From Bacteroidota bacterium (GTDB taxonomy: Bacteria; Bacteroidota; Bacteroidia; Bacteroidales; WCHB1-69), in contig JAGVVH010000482.1 in the NCBI GenBank assembly GCA_019135895.1, positions 1 through 48,175 of the forward strand: DNA of 48,175 nt, in the 5' to 3' direction. Within the stretch, counting starts at the first letter, position 1. Each line of letters starts with the position of its first letter. Below the pieces are notes generated by a model, which saw only the letters and a list, made by a program, of their open reading frames with translations, made no database searches and was not told the DNA's origin. Below are positions 5,648 through 13,645 of this stretch, one piece after another. The position numbers were made by a program, and so were the translations under genes.

Positions 5648-8560
5648 CTATTCTCTGTTGTCTGCCATTACTGACAGATACAGAGACAGAAGTTGTGTTG
5701 CGAGCTGCAGGTAGTACTCGTCCTTCTTGTGGCCAACGCCACAATAGAGAGAACGAGCATCACCCTTCTTGCCGGAGAGTACGAACTGTTCTTCCAGCCG
5801 ATGCCACAACTCTCTGGTTATGGCAGCGGACTTCGGGATAACTCCGCCCTCGTCGTCTGACTCGATACCGAACTCACCTTGGGGTTGGCGTATTAACGGA
5901 TACGAAGCCCCAATAATGAACTCGATATCTCCCCAGATGTGCAAGGTCTTACGACTAAGCACGTTGACGAGGGCTTTCATCAGCATCTTGATTCTGGCGG
6001 GAGTAGCAGTGTATCCCAATAAATCTACGCACATGAAGTGCGCGATAGTTGGGACACACCCCCTCTTGAATATAGACTCTATTGGGAATAGAGCCTGTAT
6101 TCCGTTGGGGAGCTCATCTACCACAGATGACACGGTATACTTCATGCCATCTGGGGTAGAGATCTTACTACCCACTTCGCACCGGAACTCCGTAGCTATA
6201 ACAGCACGACGTCCCGATACTTCGATTACTTCACCTGGGTGTATTCCATCCCAGGTGACGGGTTCATCATGAAGGGGCATATGTACATACCCGATAAGCT
6301 CACCGGGTTGTACAGTCTGCCCTTCTTGGATAAGGAGCACATCTGCACGACGTGTCCTCATCCTAACAGATCCCAACTGGCAGGCTAGGTCTTTTGTGAT
6401 GATGCATCCATCACTATCAAGACCTGGACCTACTCCGAGTCCGAACTTAGCACCTAGATCGAACCATAGGCGCTCGTGGAATGTATCCACGTCATAGCCT
6501 AGGTCCTCTAGGTCTTGGTCATCGAGACATCCAGCGATCTTGCAACCGCCCTTGATTAGTGCGGTAGCTATCGGGAGTCTCTGACCAATCAGTTCGGTCT
6601 TGGCCGAGCAGATCCACTTGTTACGTGGGTCTGCATCCTCGATGCTGGAACCGCTGAATATCGCTATCTTAGATGCGATCTTCTGCGGCCCAGCGATCAG
6701 TTGGGAGATGTTGCCATCTACCATTTCCTCTAGTAGAGGAATGGTATTGGCAACGATCACTGGTAGCTGTGTTAGAGCATATAGCTCACACACAGCAGAG
6801 AGATCCCAATGTTTCTCTAGAAGAGCATTTGCATGCTCTAGAGAAATACTGGGAACTTGGGAGCGTAATACTGCTCCTAGATTCGGAGAGGTATATGCTA
6901 CGCGATACCAGGAGAAATCCAATTCCTGTCGGAACTCACCCTCTCGGGTGATATCCTCTGAGATTTCCCCAAGTACCTGCCTGACGGTGCCCATGATGGG
7001 CGCAAGTCCCTGCCCACCAAGGGCCGATAGCCTCTCGGTGATCTTCTCACAGAGAAGGGCATCCCACTCTGTAATCGATGGTTGTTGTTTGGAGGTGAGT
7101 ACTTTTACCTCTCCTCCAATATGGAGGACCTGTGTTTCGGTCTCCAAGACATTGGTCCCTACTAGGTGGCCCAACGATAGGGCCAGGACATTCCTACGGG
7201 TCCCGGCACCTTTCTTCGTCATGGGCCACCATACGAGTAGAGCCAGTTCATTTTCATCTAGCTCATCTCGATGGAGTACTGACTGGCTACTTCCATCTTT
7301 AGCGATGATGGGTCGCCAGTCGGGGGGGATATCCCTTACATCCTGGATTATCCTACATCCAGAAAGAGGAATATCTCCCAGTGAATACACACGGGAGAAC
7401 GCTAAGAACATATCATTCTCCCTAGCGGCCTCAACGGCAGCGTCCTCAATGACCTCGTTGAGGTTATGAGATGGCTCGCCATGGGCCACTGGTTGGCCGT
7501 AGAATGGCTCGATAGGGAGCAAGTCCCCATCGATGCCATCCAATCTTAGATCTTTTGATACAAGGCCATACAGGCCCCGTATCTGGCTCTTGAGGCCACG
7601 GGTGTATAACCCCATGAACTCAATCGCCTTTTGTAAGGTAAGGTCGGGGTTATCCACCCCTCCTTGTTGGAGTACTTGCTCTAATGATGCGTGAACAAGT
7701 CCCACATCATTGAGATGTACTCCAGCAATAAGACCTACCATGGGAGGTAGGTCACGGCACCCCTTAGCTGAGAGGGGTGCCTGTATTATTGCCGGTAGCC
7801 TTGAGAACCAGAATTTCTGATCCTCTACGTCCAGCAATTTTGCCTCGTGCTGCATGTACTGCACGAGGCGCGTAAGCAAGCCAGTGAAGACTTTCTGGGC
7901 CACAAGACCCTGAATAGCCTCCACCTTACCCTCAACCGGACTAAATGAGTCTAGTGAGGGTAGATACTCCTTGACATGCCGCTCCTTAGCGGCTGAGACA
8001 TGGAATGAGGGGATCTTCATCCATGCGACCCATGCTAGGTCGCCGTCGAAGTCCCCTCCTAACATTGCCCACACATCGGCGTTTATGCGTATAACGCCAT
8101 CCGGGAGTCCTTGCTCCCATTTGACGTGTACACGTAACCCCGATGTGGGAGAAATCAACGGGTAGCGCATCAGGGTTGCTGGCCCCTCGGGTCCCATTGA
8201 TGGACTGACATAGATGATCGGTATCGCAAGGTACCGATTATCTGGACCGCCTACAGCTACGCCATAAGCGGTCTTGATCTTGGAATTTCGTGAGGTAACA
8301 GTAGTAACCTCACGAAGACACCTTTTATAAAGGTGCCGGAATTGCGGGGATGATACATATCGATGAAGATATGCACTATCCCCCGTGTTCAGGGCGCGGA
8401 GGAGCCCATACTCCTCCGTGCCTAGAAACACTTCGCCTGACTTATACAGCCCGTGCTGGGCTTTTTCGTCCAGTACAGGGCTATACAGAAGCTCGGATAG
8501 CTCTTGCCACGGACCCGCGAAGTCCATGGCAAACGTACCGTAGGAGAACCCATTTCTCAT
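5648..8560 (-). CDS. Single-chain two-barrel DNA-dependent RNA polymerase with apparently permuted barrels (970 aa)
   Basis: The ATG follows AAAGGAG. Residues about 130-175 resemble the beta' double-psi barrel: MRYPLISPTSGL, then NADVWAMLGGDFDGDLAWV, with metal-binding aspartates D170, D172 and D174. Residues about 735-840 resemble the beta double-psi barrel: EGQTVQPGELIGYV, then VGSKISTPDGMKYTVSS. There K799 and K807 are eight apart, like K1065 and K1073 of E. coli beta (GDKMAGRHGNKG). In known fused or single-chain enzymes (beta-beta' fusions, YonO, QDE-1) the beta-like barrel comes first; here the order is reversed. It probably transcribes a class of phage genes. No sigma-like or other RNA polymerase subunit is seen in the window. 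A terminator follows. Confidence 0.87.
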   Translation of the reverse strand: MRNGFSYGTFAMDFAGPWQELSELLYSPVLDEKAQHGLYKSGEVFLGTEEYGLLRALNTGDSAYLHRYVSSPQFRHLYKRCLREVTTVTSRNSKIKTAYGVAVGGPDNRYLAIPIIYVSPSMGPEGPATLMRYPLISPTSGLRVHVKWEQGLPDGVIRINADVWAMLGGDFDGDLAWVAWMKIPSFHVSAAKERHVKEYLPSLDSFSPVEGKVEAIQGLVAQKVFTGLLTRLVQYMQHEAKLLDVEDQKFWFSRLPAIIQAPLSAKGCRDLPPMVGLIAGVHLNDVGLVHASLEQVLQQGGVDNPDLTLQKAIEFMGLYTRGLKSQIRGLYGLVSKDLRLDGIDGDLLPIEPFYGQPVAHGEPSHNLNEVIEDAAVEAARENDMFLAFSRVYSLGDIPLSGCRIIQDVRDIPPDWRPIIAKDGSSQSVLHRDELDENELALLVWWPMTKKGAGTRRNVLALSLGHLVGTNVLETETQVLHIGGEVKVLTSKQQPSITEWDALLCEKITERLSALGGQGLAPIMGTVRQVLGEISEDITREGEFRQELDFSWYRVAYTSPNLGAVLRSQVPSISLEHANALLEKHWDLSAVCELYALTQLPVIVANTIPLLEEMVDGNISQLIAGPQKIASKIAIFSGSSIEDADPRNKWICSAKTELIGQRLPIATALIKGGCKIAGCLDDQDLEDLGYDVDTFHERLWFDLGAKFGLGVGPGLDSDGCIITKDLACQLGSVRMRTRRADVLLIQEGQTVQPGELIGYVHMPLHDEPVTWDGIHPGEVIEVSGRRAVIATEFRCEVGSKISTPDGMKYTVSSVVDELPNGIQALFPIESIFKRGCVPTIAHFMCVDLLGYTATPARIKMLMKALVNVLSRKTLHIWGDIEFIIGASYPLIRQPQGEFGIESDDEGGVIPKSAAITRELWHRLEEQFVLSGKKGDARSLYCGVGHKKDEYYLQLATQLLSLYLSVMADNRE

Positions 8561-8585
8561 AGGTTGGGTCTCCTTTCATTGGGAT

Positions 8586-8642
8586 CCGACTAGCGTCCTA
8601 GTCGGTTTTAGGAAAGCAAGGGAGGAGCAGGACGCCCCTCCC
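8586..8642 (-). promoter_or_regulatory. Two hairpins between 8654-9175 and the RNA polymerase gene
   Basis: Nearest the upstream stop, GGGAGGGGC pairs with GCTCCTCCC (one mismatch) around GTCCT, followed on the minus strand by TTGCTTTCC. This could be a weak terminator. The second hairpin is perfect: CCGACTAG/CTAGTCGG with a 4-base loop, just ahead of the polymerase ribosome binding site. Confidence 0.5.
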
Positions 8643-8653
8643 TTTTGGAGACT

Positions 8654-9175
8654 TTAGTCGATGGCCTCATAACGGATCTCGTAGGCCGCTAGATCCTGCT
8701 CGATCTTCTTGGCCTCGTCGATGACGAGGCTCATGCGAGTTGAGATCATGGTCTGGGAGGCGAATATCTGGTTATCCGCCTCGTCGTCCTCCATTCCGAC
8801 CTCGAAACCGAGGACGGTGTACTCATCCCAATAGTCCTGAATTAGGTCCCTCAATAGGGACCAACGAATGGCTTGCGTCCACTGCTCTGCAAGATCCCTG
8901 ACCCCGTGGCTTAGCCACGGCCAGCGGAGCATAGCGTTAAAGACGAGACGCTCTACGAATGGAGCATCTTCCTGAATGCACGTGATGACTGTCTCGTCAT
9001 TGTCATTGTCTGATACAATGAACATTGTGTCGGACACGTTGATGATGACCTCGTTTCCGAGCCACGAGGTCATGTCCGACATGTCAAAGTTCTGACTGAT
9101 GTAGTCTTGGAGATCCTCGATCACTTGAATATCGAAGCTGGTTACTACTACTGATTTCTTTATTGCTTTCTCCAT
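8654..9175 (-). CDS. Acidic hypothetical protein (173 aa)
   Basis: The ATG follows AAAGGAACC. A very acidic protein with beta strands in the first half (VIINVSDTMFIVSDNDNDE). It then has FVERLVFNAMLRWPWLSHGV, followed by EQWTQAIRWSLLRDL, the recurrent helix-PW-...-W-helix pattern of this region. It is the gene ahead of the RNA polymerase in the operon. Function unknown; a DNA-mimic-like charge is noted, but nothing more supports it. Confidence 0.7.
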   Translation of the reverse strand: MEKAIKKSVVVTSFDIQVIEDLQDYISQNFDMSDMTSWLGNEVIINVSDTMFIVSDNDNDETVITCIQEDAPFVERLVFNAMLRWPWLSHGVRDLAEQWTQAIRWSLLRDLIQDYWDEYTVLGFEVGMEDDEADNQIFASQTMISTRMSLVIDEAKKIEQDLAAYEIRYEAID

Positions 9176-9191
9176 ATCAGGTTCCTTTCTT

Positions 9192-9210
9192 CCCCCCTGT
9201 TATTGGGGGG
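9192..9210 (-). promoter_or_regulatory. C6/G6 hairpin in the leader of 8654-9175
   Basis: CCCCCC-TGTTATT-GGGGGG lies just upstream of the ribosome binding site of 8654-9175. Confidence 0.5.
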
Positions 9211-9233
9211 ACAAGACATACTGCCCTACGCAC

Positions 9234-9647
9234 CTACGCAGAAACCTGCTTGACGAAGATCTCTATTTCCTGATCGATCTGATCGATCTTGGTCTCTAAC
9301 TCACTTGTTGGCTCGTGTTCCTGAATGAGCCAATGAAGCTCGTCCTGAAGTTCAAGCCTACGGAATACAAGCTTGAATCCGTCTGCTATTTGCCAGGTTG
9401 CACATACCTTGATTAGGTCATATAGCCACGAGTAGTGCGTAAGTGCATGTCTTATCCAGTTCAGTGCGGTGGAGAATGCTGGTGCGTCTGGATGCTGATG
9501 CACCCAGAACCTCGGGATGATGATTGGTTCATCAAACATTGGATTCCAGTCAGTGGTATATCCGTGGTACTGGATACCACGATATACCTTTACCGAGACA
9601 GTAGTGTCTCGGTCTGACATCTCGAACCTTCCGTATACGAATTCCAT
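9234..9647 (-). CDS. Hypothetical protein (137 aa)
   Basis: The start chosen is MEFVYGRFEMSD at 9647, ten bases after AAAGGAC; a start at 9674 has no site. The first half is beta-rich. The middle, STALNWIRHALTHYSWLYDLI then TWQIADGFKLVF, follows the pattern shared with several other small proteins here. The C-terminus is a charged helix (SELETKIDQIDQEIEIF), probably coiled coil. It is the first gene of this minus-strand block, so its promoter should lie in the gene-free region to its right. Confidence 0.68.
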   Translation of the reverse strand: MEFVYGRFEMSDRDTTVSVKVYRGIQYHGYTTDWNPMFDEPIIIPRFWVHQHPDAPAFSTALNWIRHALTHYSWLYDLIKVCATWQIADGFKLVFRRLELQDELHWLIQEHEPTSELETKIDQIDQEIEIFVKQVSA

Positions 9648-9674
9648 TCTTCTCACGGTCCTTTCTTTTCTCAT

Positions 9675-10504
9675 TCGCCAAGGGCAAAGCCGCGTAGCTT
9701 AGTAGTACGAAGCCCCCCATGTGCTTATAAAAAAGCATATGGTATAGGTATTCGTACACACAAAGCTACTTAGCATTCACCCGGGGGGAAAATCCCATCT
9801 CACCAGTCACATAGACAAGTAGACACATAAGAACATAGACATACGTACAGTAAGAACCTAAAGAACCTAAAGTATATCAAGCTCATAACACGATCTTAGA
9901 CAGTAGCTAATACATCTACGTTCATGTACTAGCTTATACGATATCTCAATAAGAGCTAATATCAGTTTCAATAATAACCAAATAAGCTCTAAAATGACCA
10001 AATCAGAAATGACTATATAAGCTCTAAAATGACCAAATAGAATAGCTTATACACACATATTATGTGTATAAATATTGCTTGCATATACAACTATCTTAGT
10101 CATGTATGCAGGAGTACCAAGGTGTTGGTATGCATACATGGCTTGTGATAGTGTCATGCAAGTGTTGGGTAAGGGGTATGTTTATGCATGATATTGGGTT
10201 ATGAATGTTGGTATGTTGTATGGTGTTGTTCCCCTACTGTTGGGTGTGGAGGGTACACCAATTGCATACTAACTGTTCATATCCCACAGAAACATCATAG
10301 CTTCCTCTCTAAGCCACGTATCCTATGTCTCGGGTGTCTTGTAACCAACTACACCTGAAACACGCTTAGAAAAAAAGCTAGAGGCCAAAGAATAAATCTC
10401 TTAGTGTACCCATAGATCACAGATCCTAGCTTATGCTAGTTCATATGATCTTAGATACATGAAGATATACTCTTTAGCCTACCCCTGGATAGGCATATGG
10501 TACG
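9675..10504. other. Gene-free AT-rich region, first part
   Basis: No convincing ORF on either strand. Present are a GCTACGCGGCTTTGCCC motif near 9683 ahead of 9234-9647 and a doubled stretch containing AAGCTCTAAAATGACCAAAT (about 9987 and 10020). Many AT-rich tracts, and a GCCTA/TAGGC hairpin near 10476-10495, are also seen. It may hold promoters for the polymerase operon or an origin; neither is shown directly. Confidence 0.45.
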
Positions 10505-10730
10505 GTTTCGACCCTGTGCTGATACAATGTATCAACAATGTTGGTATATACTACTACTACGTAGTAGTATATACATATGAGCTTTAGGTTGAACTTAGCT
10601 ATGTAAGCTCAACCTCTATGATACAAGAAGTCAAGTTTCGACCCTATGCTGATACAACATCATCGACAACTAAGTGCCGATAAATGCTTTCAGGGCCAAA
10701 ACCTGTCCATACTACTACTACGTAGTAGTA
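10505..10730. repeat. Duplicated GTTTCGACCCT...+ TACTACTACGTAGTAGTA palindrome module
   Basis: GTTTCGACCCTGTGCTGATA (10505) and GTTTCGACCCTATGCTGATA (10635) are near-identical 20-mers. Each is followed, after 46 and 77 bases, by the same perfect 18-bp palindrome TACTACTACGTAGTAGTA (10552-10569 and 10713-10730). Between them is a hairpin GGTTGA-CTTA/TAAG-TCAACC. This could be an origin-type array or a tandem operator. There are no genes here. Confidence 0.65.
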
Positions 10731-10750
10731 TGTGAGAGATACCCCCCTAA

Positions 10751-10881
10751 CCCCCCAAAGGGGGGAATATCTAAACTTGAGTATATGTTCTCTGTAAGAA
10801 CATATAACCAAATCTAGGATAACCCCCTAAATCCCCCTAAAGGGGGACTTCCTATCCCCCCCCTGCCCCCCCCAAGGGGGG
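10751..10881. repeat. Cluster of C-run/G-run hairpins
   Basis: Three hairpins of the form C5-8, short spacer, G5-6 lie at 10751-10765, 10833-10846 and about 10866-10881, with further C-runs between them. The minus strand, which is the sense strand of the surrounding genes, carries G-runs of 5 to 9 that could form G-quadruplexes. Confidence 0.6.
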
Positions 10882-10918
10882 TCAAGGTTCGCTACATGGG
10901 AATCCATTTATCGCCCAC

Positions 10919-10961
10919 AAAAAAGTAAAGTGGAGACACCCCAAGATATGGAGTATCCCCA
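10919..10961 (-). terminator. Second tandem intrinsic terminator of the 11-18.6 kb block
   Basis: On the minus strand TGGGGATAC pairs with GTGTCTCCA (G-U allowed) and is followed by CTTTACTTTTTT. It resembles the terminator at 11053-11101, and the flanking sequence (ACATGGG..AATCCATT) is also repeated, so the cassette is a tandem duplication. Confidence 0.7.
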
Positions 10962-11052
10962 ACTTTATCTCCCCATGTGAAATAAGGAATGGACGCTCAA
11001 AAAATATATGAGCGTAACAATGGACTCCACATGGGTAATCCATTGTTCGCTC

Positions 11053-11101
11053 AAAAAAAGGGTAAGGGGAGACACCAGCAACTTTCTGCTGATGCCTCCC
11101 C
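11053..11101 (-). terminator. Intrinsic terminator after 11108-11272
   Basis: GGGGAGGCATCAGCA pairs with TGCTGGTGTCTCCCC over 15 positions (two G-U) and is followed by TTACCCTTTTTTT. It starts seven bases after the stop of the last gene of the block. Confidence 0.92.
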
Positions 11102-11107
11102 CAGTCA

Positions 11108-11272
11108 CTAGAGTACACGAAGTGCTATTGCCCGGATCAAGAGACCCGGTGAGAGCAACACGAGCAGGATAGCCACCGAGACGATCCCGATGGTAATGCC
11201 TCCGATCCCCTTGCCCCGGTTCGACCATACCGAGGCAGGCAACTGTACCTGGCTTGTTAGCTTTACTACCAT
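11108..11272 (-). CDS. Small membrane protein (54 aa)
   Basis: The start MVVKLTSQVQ at 11272 follows AAAGGAGGAGAC; longer frames lack a site. One strong hydrophobic helix (GGITIGIVSVAILLVLLSPG) is followed by a short basic tail. Its start overlaps the end of 11266-11634, so the two are coupled. Confidence 0.68.
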   Translation of the reverse strand: MVVKLTSQVQLPASVWSNRGKGIGGITIGIVSVAILLVLLSPGLLIRAIALRVL

Positions 11273-11634
11273 GTCTTCGTCTCCTCCTTTAGTTCCTCCG
11301 TCTTGCGGAGGTATAGCAAGAAGATGTACCTCTCTGGAATTAACCAAGAGAACACGCTAGCGGCCGGGATCGCCAAGATCCCTACGATCCCCAGGAGCCC
11401 AATCATGGCGTCCTGGAGGACACCATGAATATGGCTACCCTCCTTGGTAGCCATCATCCCTACGATGAGGACGAACCCGGCGGAGAGCTGCGTGATTGCA
11501 GCCGGGATCATCAGGACCCAGAAGACGATGTAGGCCAAGATAACTCTGGCCCACATGACGATCTCCTCTACGAGCCAGAGGAGATCCAAACATCCCTCGC
11601 GAAATCCATTCTTGAAGTCGAGCATGAACTTCAT
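11266..11634 (-). CDS. Membrane protein with about three helices (122 aa)
   Basis: The ATG follows AGAGGGG. Hydrophobic stretches lie at about residues 28-50, 52-62 and 75-100, followed by a charged C-terminus (LRKTEELKEETKTW). Together with the overlapping small membrane gene it forms a two-gene unit bounded by terminators on both sides. Function unknown; it may act on the host envelope. Confidence 0.68.
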   Translation of the reverse strand: MKFMLDFKNGFREGCLDLLWLVEEIVMWARVILAYIVFWVLMIPAAITQLSAGFVLIVGMMATKEGSHIHGVLQDAMIGLLGIVGILAIPAASVFSWLIPERYIFLLYLRKTEELKEETKTW

Positions 11635-11698
11635 TTCAAACCCCTCTCATCGTGAGACTCCCCAGTTAGACTCCCCATGGGGAACAGCTCCGCACTTG

Positions 11699-11755
11699 AA
11701 AAAAGAGAGAGCAGAGAGAGACACGGCTTGGTAGCTGCCGCATCCCTCTCTGCTC
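11699..11755 (-). terminator. Intrinsic terminator after the first SSB gene
   Basis: On the minus strand GAGCAGAGAG pairs with CTCTCTGCTC, extended inward by GATGCGGC/GCCGTGTC, and is followed by TCTCTTTTTTC. It lies about 30 bases after the stop of 11788-12255. Confidence 0.88.
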
Positions 11756-11787
11756 AACGGAAGAGAACTGTTCTGATCAACGGAGAA

Positions 11788-12255
11788 CTACTCGGATCGG
11801 ACCGCTTTCGTCTGACGAGTGGCCGGCTTCTTGGTAGCCGGCTCGGTCGTCGCAGCTGGCTTGGCCGGCGGAGCCTCGGGCTCTGGCTCGTCGTCGTCGT
11901 CGATCACGGAGCTCGGCCCGCTCTTGGGGCCGAACGTGACCGTGTCCGCGACGAGCGTCCAGCTCTTGCTGCGGTAAACCTCACCTCCCTCAAGCACCAG
12001 CTCCTTGACGTAGCTCTCCATCCTGCCGTTCACGATGGCGAACGAGCCCTTGCGGAGGTGGTTCTTGCATGCCTCTGCGACACCGCGCCAGGCCCGCACC
12101 GCGATCCAATCGGTGACCCTCTCACCGCTCTGGTTCCGGTAAGGCCGGTCCACAGCGACTGAGAACGTGCACATAGGGACACCGCCCGAGGTGACCTTCA
12201 GCTCGGGGTCTTGGCCCAAGTGCCCAGCAATTACCACGCTCATCATCGATGACAT
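11788..12255 (-). CDS. ssb: Single-stranded DNA-binding protein, copy 1 (155 aa)
   Basis: The start MSSMMSVVIAG at 12255 follows GAGAGGAG. The OB-fold is clear: VVIAGHLGQDPELKVT, MCTFSVAVDRPYR, TDWIAVRAWRGVAEAC, then LRKGSFAIVNGRMES and SWTLVADTVTFGPK. A Pro/Ala/Asp-rich tail follows but ends KAVRSE, not the acidic DDxIPF tip that recruits partner proteins in bacterial SSBs. It should coat single-stranded DNA during phage replication. A diverged second copy is at 14632-15048, and both share a structured leader. Confidence 0.9.
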   Translation of the reverse strand: MSSMMSVVIAGHLGQDPELKVTSGGVPMCTFSVAVDRPYRNQSGERVTDWIAVRAWRGVAEACKNHLRKGSFAIVNGRMESYVKELVLEGGEVYRSKSWTLVADTVTFGPKSGPSSVIDDDDEPEPEAPPAKPAATTEPATKKPATRQTKAVRSE

Positions 12256-12261
12256 GCTGCA

Positions 12262-12349
12262 TCTCCTCTCGGCCTGCGTTGGACAAGGCATCTAGGACGC
12301 CCAAGCCAACGTCAGGCGGTGGCGGTTCAGCCGTATCTCCATGTGGCGG
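12262..12349 (-). promoter_or_regulatory. Structured leader of ssb copy 1
   Basis: GCCTG-A-CGTTGG pairs with CCAACG-CAGGC (11 bp, one bulge). It encloses a second helix GGGCGT/ATGCCT, and the structure ends at the GAGAGGAG ribosome binding site. About 85 bases are nearly identical to the leader of ssb copy 2 (15058-15145), more alike than the coding parts. Control by SSB binding is inference. Confidence 0.65.
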
Positions 12350-12464
12350 TAGCTTGTTTTATTGCACTTGTCGCCCCATGAGAGATAGGTAATTCAAATA
12401 TGATACCTCCTCCTCACAGTAAATTCACATAACAAGTGAAAAACCACTTCGAGACGGATGGGAA

Positions 12465-12641
12465 CTACTCATCTAACCACTCGGGTTCCAACGTCATCTC
12501 ATAGAGTTCGTCCTCTGAGAAGCCATACCCACGTGCCTCCTCAATCATTTCTGAGAGGAGGTGCTCCTGCCAGCAGGAGTTGTGGCAGAAGTATCCCTCC
12601 CAGGGGATCACGGGCTTGCCACAATACTTGCACTTTCCCAT
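12465..12641 (-). CDS. Small zinc-ribbon protein (58 aa)
   Basis: The start MGKCKYCGKPVIPW at 12641 follows CGGGAG; the upstream ATG at 12668 has no site. C-x2-C (KCKYCGK) and C-x3-C (FCHNSC) suggest a zinc site, followed by an acidic helical tail ending PEWLDE. Function unknown. Confidence 0.65.
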   Translation of the reverse strand: MGKCKYCGKPVIPWEGYFCHNSCWQEHLLSEMIEEARGYGFSEDELYEMTLEPEWLDE

Positions 12642-12712
12642 TACTTTGCTTTGCTCCCGACTCCCCATGAGGGGTATAGTGGACCGTAATTATGGCCCAG
12701 GCTAATTGCTAT

Positions 12713-12740
12713 GGGCAGTTTAACGACATGCCCAGGTCGT
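12713..12740 (-). repeat. Intergenic H-type pseudoknot element, copy 1
   Basis: On the minus strand: stem 1 ACGAC/GTCGT, and stem 2 GGGCA (inside the stem 1 loop) with TGCCC, with loops CT and TAAAC. It begins about nine bases after the stop of 12750-13028. Confidence 0.72.
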
Positions 12741-12749
12741 GAAGATAGG

Positions 12750-13028
12750 TCACCTTTCTAGCGCAGCACTTAGTGCACCACGCCATACTTCGCTATTCAG
12801 GCGGGAGGGGAGTAAGACGAGATCAGGGTCAAACCTAATGGCCCTCTCGATCCCCTCCAGATAGCACACGTGCTCTCCTTCCACGCTCAGGTGGTCTTCG
12901 TCATAGCCGTACACCTGTAATACTACCTCTCCTTTCAACGCAACACAGAACCCGAAGAAACCAACTCCATCGACATATTCTTCTTCCTTCTCGTCCTCCC
13001 AACTCACTCGCTTAATTTCCACAAGCAT
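12750..13028 (-). CDS. Hypothetical protein (92 aa), possible local family member
   Basis: The start MLVEIKRVSWEDE at 13028 follows GGAAGGATTC. A beta-rich first half (FFGFCVALKGEVVLQVYGY) is followed by YLEGIERAIRFDPDLVLLP and then WRGALSAALER. The second part aligns in pattern with 13727-14077 (VLEGVEAMLKWFPGMV...WWQLAFD) and 18325-18609 (ALARVEKWLRRFPSVV...WNQMLFAAELL). Confidence 0.65.
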   Translation of the reverse strand: MLVEIKRVSWEDEKEEEYVDGVGFFGFCVALKGEVVLQVYGYDEDHLSVEGEHVCYLEGIERAIRFDPDLVLLPSRLNSEVWRGALSAALER

Positions 13029-13099
13029 GTTAGAATCCTTCCACGAACTCCCCATGAGGGGTATAGTGGACCGTAATTATGGTCCAGGCTAATTGCTAT

Positions 13100-13127
13100 G
13101 GGCAGTTTAACGACATGCCCAGGTCGT
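13100..13127 (-). repeat. Intergenic pseudoknot element, copy 2
   Basis: Same 28-base core as copy 1 (ACGAC/GTCGT; GGGCA/TGCCC), just after the stop of 13134-13457. The flanks (ATTAGCCTGGRCCATAATTACGG side) are also shared with copy 1, so the whole spacer was duplicated. Confidence 0.72.
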
Positions 13128-13133
13128 GGAGAG

Positions 13134-13457
13134 CTAGAATGGGTGGTCCAACCCCCAGCTCTCCACCCCCCTTCGGAATGGGTTGTACTCGTCAACAGAC
13201 GAGTAAAAGGCAACGGGCACCCTGTACCCGTGTAGCTCAGCCACTAGGGTGAGTTCCTCGCTCTCGTTATGACTTCGGTAGCACTTCCCCACGACTTCGA
13301 AGACGGAGACGGTAACGTCTCCTACCTCTTTGTCCCCTTCGCCCCCGTATCGCAACACAAGATCTTGTGCGATACGGAGCGCCTTCTTAAGGGAAGCCGT
13401 CTCAGCTTCCCTTAAGATTCCTCTGAACGCGAACACGACCACCTTGTACTTGTACAT
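13134..13457 (-). CDS. Hypothetical protein (107 aa)
   Basis: The start MYKYKVVVFAFRG at 13457 follows AAAGGAGTGCC. Strands alternate with a basic helix (SLKKALRIAQDLVLRYGG), then VTVSVFEVVGK and ELTLVAELHGYRV. The length and layout resemble the neighbouring small proteins. No family recognised. Confidence 0.65.
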   Translation of the reverse strand: MYKYKVVVFAFRGILREAETASLKKALRIAQDLVLRYGGEGDKEVGDVTVSVFEVVGKCYRSHNESEELTLVAELHGYRVPVAFYSSVDEYNPFRRGVESWGLDHPF

Positions 13458-13472
13458 GGTGGCACTCCTTTT

Positions 13473-13615
13473 ACTCCCCATAGGGAGTTGAAATGCACTC
13501 TCCATACGGAGAGTGTTTAGAGAGTAAAGAACTACCCTCTACCAAGCAGACTATTTCTAATCTGCTTGATGGAGGATTCTGCCACCCAGCAAGCTGTGTG
13601 TCTTCTGCCACCCAG
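13473..13615 (-). repeat. Composite intergenic hairpin element, copy 1
   Basis: Reading the minus strand: two CTGGGTGGCAG anchors (13605-13615, 13579-13589), hairpin CAAGCAGA/TCTGCTTG (13543-13568), an AGAGGGTAG... stem, hairpin CACTCTCC-GTAT-GGAGAGTG (13496-13515), then ACTCCC-TATG-GGGAGT next to the ribosome binding site of 13134-13457. The same order recurs upstream of other genes. Confidence 0.68.
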
Positions 13616-13645
13616 CAAGAGGATTAATTGCTCATAGCCACTCTG

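Noticed and set aside
6600..7469. A 289-codon plus-strand frame inside the RNA polymerase gene
   Set aside because: It lies wholly antisense to a gene with clear catalytic motifs, has no ribosome binding site, and reads as low-quality Ser/Arg-rich protein.
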